Assembly (NCBI RefSeq): GCF_009865385.1 | Contig: NZ_WWJT01000632.1 | Span: 1-42,430 of the forward strand | Reading direction: 5' to 3' | Length of the DNA stretch: 42,430 bases | Source of the DNA: Streptomyces sp. SID486 | GTDB taxonomy: Bacteria > Actinomycetota > Actinomycetes > Streptomycetales > Streptomycetaceae | In this document: piece after piece, positions 40,194 to 42,430 of the stretch | Numbering within the stretch: position 1 is the first letter of the stretch | How the letters are laid out: every line of letters starts with the position of its first letter | The notes under the pieces: model-generated | Databases searched by the model: none | Told to the model about the DNA's origin: nothing | What the model saw: the letters and a program-made list of their open reading frames with translations, nothing else | Position numbers and translations under genes: made by a program

Positions 40194-41363
40194 TCAGCCG
40201 CCGTCGGTGACCAGGTCGTCGCAGTCGTCGGTGGGGTGTGCCGGCAGCCCCCAGTCCCGGACGACCGCCGCCGTGTCCGCGCCGGGCCGGGCGGGGCCGG
40301 TGCGCAGGGTGGCGGGGGTCGCGGAGAAGCGGGGGGCGGGGGCCGGCTGGGTGATGCCCTCGTGCTCGGTGAAGGTGCCGCGGGCCGCGAGGTGCGGGTG
40401 GTCCGGGGCCTCGCGCAGGCTCAGGACGGGGGCGACACAGGCGTCGGAGCCGTCGAAGACGGCCGTCCACTCGGCCCGGGTGCGGGCCTTGAAGGCGGCG
40501 GCGACCCGTTCGCGCAGCTCACCCCAGCGGGTCCGGTCCGTGCGGGCGGACGCCAGGCCGTCGAGGCCGAGCAGGCGCAGGAACTCCGCGTAGAACTTGG
40601 CTTCCAGGGCGCCGACCGCCATGTACCCGCCGTCGGCGGTCTCGTAGGTGCCGTAGTAGGGGCAGCCGCCGTCCAGGAGGTTGGCGGCGCGCTTGTCCTG
40701 CCACCCGCCGGCGGCGAGCATGCCGTGGATCATCGAGGACAGGTGGGCCGTGCCGTCGACGATGGCCGCGTCGACCACTTGGCCGGTGCCGGTCGCGCGC
40801 GCGTGGTGCAGGGCGGCCAGCACGCCGACGACCAGGTAGAGGGAGCCGCCCGCGTAGTCCCCCAGGAGGTTGGCGGGCACGGCCGGGGGTTCGTCCGGGC
40901 GGCCGATCATGCCGAGTGTGCCGGTGAGCGCGATGTAGGCGACGTCGTGGCCGGCCCGGTCGGCGAGCGGGCCGTCCTGGCCCCAGCCGGTCATCCGGCC
41001 GTAGACCAGGCGGGGGTTGCGGGCGTGGCACTCCCGGGGGCCGACGCCGAGCCGCTCGGCGACGCCCGGCCGGTAGCCCTCGACGAGGATGTCGGCCCGC
41101 TCGGCCAGGTCCAGCACCCGCTCGGATCCTTCTGGCGCCTTCAGGTCGACCACGAGGGAGCGCTTGTTGCGGTTGGTGACGTCGCAGGCCGGATCGATGC
41201 CGAGGCCCACACCGCCCGGACGGTCCACCCGGACCACGTCGGCGCCCAGGTCGGCCAGCAGCATGGCGGCGAACGGGCCGGGCCCGATGCCGGCCAGTTC
41301 CACCACGCGCACGCCGGAGAGCGGACCGGTGACCGGCGCCGGTGGCGTCCCTGCCGTTGTCAT
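40194..41363 (-). CDS. CaiB/BaiF-family CoA enzyme, alpha-methylacyl-CoA racemase type
   Basis: Class III CoA-transferase-fold protein of 389 residues. The catalytic set of alpha-methylacyl-CoA racemases is present: His139 (AGHDVAYIALTGTLG), Asp169 (LLGDYAGGS) and Glu241 (YGTYETADGGYMAVG). The His-Asp spacing of 30 equals that in the mycobacterial racemase. It epimerises 2-methylacyl-CoA at C2 so that branched acyl chains can enter beta-oxidation, which fits the thiolase and FadB genes downstream. ATG 41363; the upstream in-frame extension has no ribosome site and crosses the promoter. First gene of the operon, with a palindrome in its promoter spacer. Confidence 0.9.
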   Translation of the reverse strand: MTTAGTPPAPVTGPLSGVRVVELAGIGPGPFAAMLLADLGADVVRVDRPGGVGLGIDPACDVTNRNKRSLVVDLKAPEGSERVLDLAERADILVEGYRPGVAERLGVGPRECHARNPRLVYGRMTGWGQDGPLADRAGHDVAYIALTGTLGMIGRPDEPPAVPANLLGDYAGGSLYLVVGVLAALHHARATGTGQVVDAAIVDGTAHLSSMIHGMLAAGGWQDKRAANLLDGGCPYYGTYETADGGYMAVGALEAKFYAEFLRLLGLDGLASARTDRTRWGELRERVAAAFKARTRAEWTAVFDGSDACVAPVLSLREAPDHPHLAARGTFTEHEGITQPAPAPRFSATPATLRTGPARPGADTAAVVRDWGLPAHPTDDCDDLVTDGG

Positions 41364-41410
41364 GCGTCCAGCCCCCAAGCGTGTGTGACACAACTGATGT
41401 AACACCGGTG

Positions 41411-41439
41411 ATGCTAAGAACGCGTTCCACCGGACACAA
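41411..41439 (-). promoter_or_regulatory. Racemase-fadAB promoter with an operator-like palindrome in the spacer
   Basis: On the minus strand TTGTGT (plus ACACAA, 41434-41439) and TAGCAT (plus ATGCTA, 41411-41416) are 17 nt apart. GAACGCGTTC (41418-41427), a perfect palindrome, occupies the spacer. CACCGGTG (41403-41410) lies at the expected transcription start, and TGTGTGACACA (41382-41392) further down. Confidence 0.55.
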
Positions 41440-41450
41440 GACCTGAACGA

Positions 41451-41464
41451 GCAAGCGCTTAGCC
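41451..41464. promoter_or_regulatory. AAGCGCTT palindrome upstream of the racemase promoter
   Basis: AAGCGCTT (41453-41460) within GCAAGCGCTTAGCC lies 13 bp upstream of the -35 box. Motifs of this kind precede acyl-CoA metabolism genes controlled by TetR-family repressors in actinobacteria, from general recall; no such regulator is encoded in the window. Confidence 0.3.
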
Positions 41465-41764
41465 AAGTGCCCGGCGCCCCGGCCTTCACCCGGGAGAGTG
41501 AGCACTCCCCCTGCCGCCCCGGCCGGCGGCAGCGGACCACGTGCGCAGGCCGGGTGCCTACCGGCCCACCCCGGTCACGGTCCCGCCCCGCGAGAGCCGG
41601 CCGGCCGCTCCGGGCACGCGGGTGCTTTCTCCCGCTTCTTCAGGGCATTCCTGGCTACGGCCACCGCTGCCTCCGGGCTGGTCTTCGGACTGCGCACCTC
41701 TCACGCTAGCCTCGGCCACCGACAGCGGCGCGTGCTGCGTGGCGGGCGCGAGACAAGGGGTGTC

Positions 41765-42430
41765 ATGAGCAGGATGAGCAGGACAGACCGTCCCTACGAC
41801 CTCGTGCTCTTCGGGGCCACCGGCTTCGTGGGCACGCTCACGGCACACCATCTCGCCGCGCACGCGCCGCGTGACCTGCGCTGGGCGGTGGCCGGCCGGG
41901 ACGAGCGGAAGCTGGCGCGGCTGCGTGAGAGCCTGCCCGCCGGCACGGACGTCGGTGTGCTCCGCGCCGACGTGGCCGAGCCGGCCACCCTGCGCGCCCT
42001 CGCCGAACAGGCGCGCGTGGTCGCCACGACCGTGGGCCCGTACGTGCTGTACGGCGAGGAACTCGTCGCCGCCTGCGCCGACTCCGGCACCGACTACCTG
42101 GACCTCACCGGCGAGCCGGAGTTCGTGGACCTGACGTACGTCCGGCACGACGCACGCGCGCGGGAGACGGGCGCGCGCCTGGTGCACGCCTGCGGTTTCG
42201 ACTCGGTGCCGCACGACCTGGGCGCGTACTTCACCGTCCGGCAGCTGCCCGAGGGCGTGCCGCTGACCGTGGACGGCTACGTCACCGTGGACGCGGCCTT
42301 CTCCGGCGGCACCCTCGCCTCGGCGCTGAACCAGCTGGCCCGCGGGCGGCAGATGCTGAGGGCCGCGCGCGAGCGGGCACGGTACGAGCCGCGGCTGCCG
42401 GGCCGCCGGGTGACGGCGCCCGCGGGCGCC
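41765..42430 (+). CDS. Saccharopine dehydrogenase-like / trans-acting enoyl reductase family protein, partial
   Basis: NAD(P)-binding protein whose first 222 codons are visible; the right edge cuts off the rest (family about 390-420 residues). The Rossmann start YDLVLFGATGFVGTLTAHHL is near residues 11-30, then WAVAGRDERKL, TTVGPYVLYGEELVAAC and GFDSVPHDLGAY. These are the blocks of the saccharopine-dehydrogenase-like family that includes mycobacterial trans-acting enoyl reductases. ATG 41765 has AAGGGG 4-5 nt upstream; an ATG three codons later is possible. It is divergent from the acyl-CoA operon. True saccharopine dehydrogenase activity is unlikely; a reductase on a lipid or polyketide substrate is a better guess. 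Confidence 0.85.
   Translation, partial: MSRMSRTDRPYDLVLFGATGFVGTLTAHHLAAHAPRDLRWAVAGRDERKLARLRESLPAGTDVGVLRADVAEPATLRALAEQARVVATTVGPYVLYGEELVAACADSGTDYLDLTGEPEFVDLTYVRHDARARETGARLVHACGFDSVPHDLGAYFTVRQLPEGVPLTVDGYVTVDAAFSGGTLASALNQLARGRQMLRAARERARYEPRLPGRRVTAPAGA

Larger units (their letters stand above)
41364..41764. other. Divergent 401-bp intergenic region
   Basis: No ORF in it has coding-like codon use. On the racemase side it holds a good promoter and several palindromes (listed separately). In the middle, CTGCCGCC (41511-41518) and GGCGGCAG (41525-41532) form a perfect 8-bp stem with a 6-nt loop. On the right, TTCGGA and TAGCCT (41707-41712) spaced 17 nt are a weak promoter candidate for the saccharopine-dehydrogenase-like gene. 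Confidence 0.5.

Noticed and set aside
36718..40470. Reading fadB as a 1250-residue fusion extending upstream
   Set aside because: The extension is the thiolase gene in a wrong frame; FadB has its own ATG and ribosome site at 38898 and the normal family length.
29486..41402. Other very long open frames (for example 29,486-32,626, 37,045-38,916 and 38,913-41,402 on the plus strand)
   Set aside because: Same cause: they lie antisense or out of frame to genes with clear catalytic motifs and show no coherent protein family.
1..42430. tRNA, rRNA, insertion sequence, phage or integrative element
   Set aside because: I looked for tRNA 3' ends and cloverleaf stems, transposase or integrase motifs and terminal inverted repeats, and found none I could support. 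Base composition and gene order look like stable chromosome.

Overview
The window is a high-GC actinobacterial chromosome segment, almost certainly Streptomyces. Coding frames end nearly every codon in G or C, GTG and TTG starts are frequent, genes overlap tightly, and the gene content and order (a hopanoid operon close to idi, a DUF5941-type gene, and fadA/fadB beside a MerR regulator) are what I know from Streptomyces chromosomes. I see no tRNA, rRNA, CRISPR array, insertion sequence or prophage. Both edges cut genes: dxs at the left and a saccharopine-dehydrogenase-like gene at the right.

Region 1 (1-10,899, minus strand) is a hopanoid and isoprenoid operon transcribed right to left. The order is a short leader ORF, hpnC, hpnD, a 42-residue ORF, hpnE, a polyprenyl diphosphate synthase, shc, hpnG, hpnH, ispG and dxs. 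It covers MEP-pathway supply (dxs, ispG), C15 assembly (prenyl synthase), squalene formation (HpnD, HpnC, HpnE), cyclisation to hopene (Shc) and side-chain extension (HpnH, HpnG). Stop and start codons overlap or nearly touch throughout. The one large internal gap, before shc, carries a strong hairpin.

Region 2 (11,145-18,375, minus strand) encodes a putative surface glycopolymer or polar lipid pathway. It starts with a DUF5941-type CDP-alcohol transferase, then a sugar-nucleotide/phosphocholine-type cytidylyltransferase, a glycerol-1-phosphate-dehydrogenase-like enzyme, a second CDP-alcohol transferase and a GT2 glycosyltransferase. A two-gene polysaccharide/teichoic-acid-type ABC exporter and a strong terminator follow. 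A galE-type epimerase is divergent from it at 18,642. This is the least characterised multi-gene system here and my main candidate for undescribed biology.

Region 3 (18,642-30,230) is mixed housekeeping: galE, a CDF metal exporter, idi, an RsbW-like kinase, a crotonase that lacks both usual catalytic glutamates, a GlxA-type regulator, a 43-residue LPFR small protein, tex, a possible small membrane protein, an ABC-F protein and a D-amino-acid-oxidase-like enzyme. Tandem repeats follow several 3' ends.

Region 4 (30,231-42,430) holds a 389-bp repeat-rich gap, a secreted Xaa-Pro dipeptidyl-peptidase-like hydrolase, a secreted M1 metallopeptidase, an asparagine permease and a MerR regulator. Convergent with the regulator is an operon for an alpha-methylacyl-CoA racemase, a thiolase (fadA-like) and a FadB-type multienzyme, which together would degrade branched and straight acyl-CoAs. 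The racemase promoter has a perfect palindrome between its -35 and -10 boxes. A partial saccharopine-dehydrogenase-like gene closes the window.
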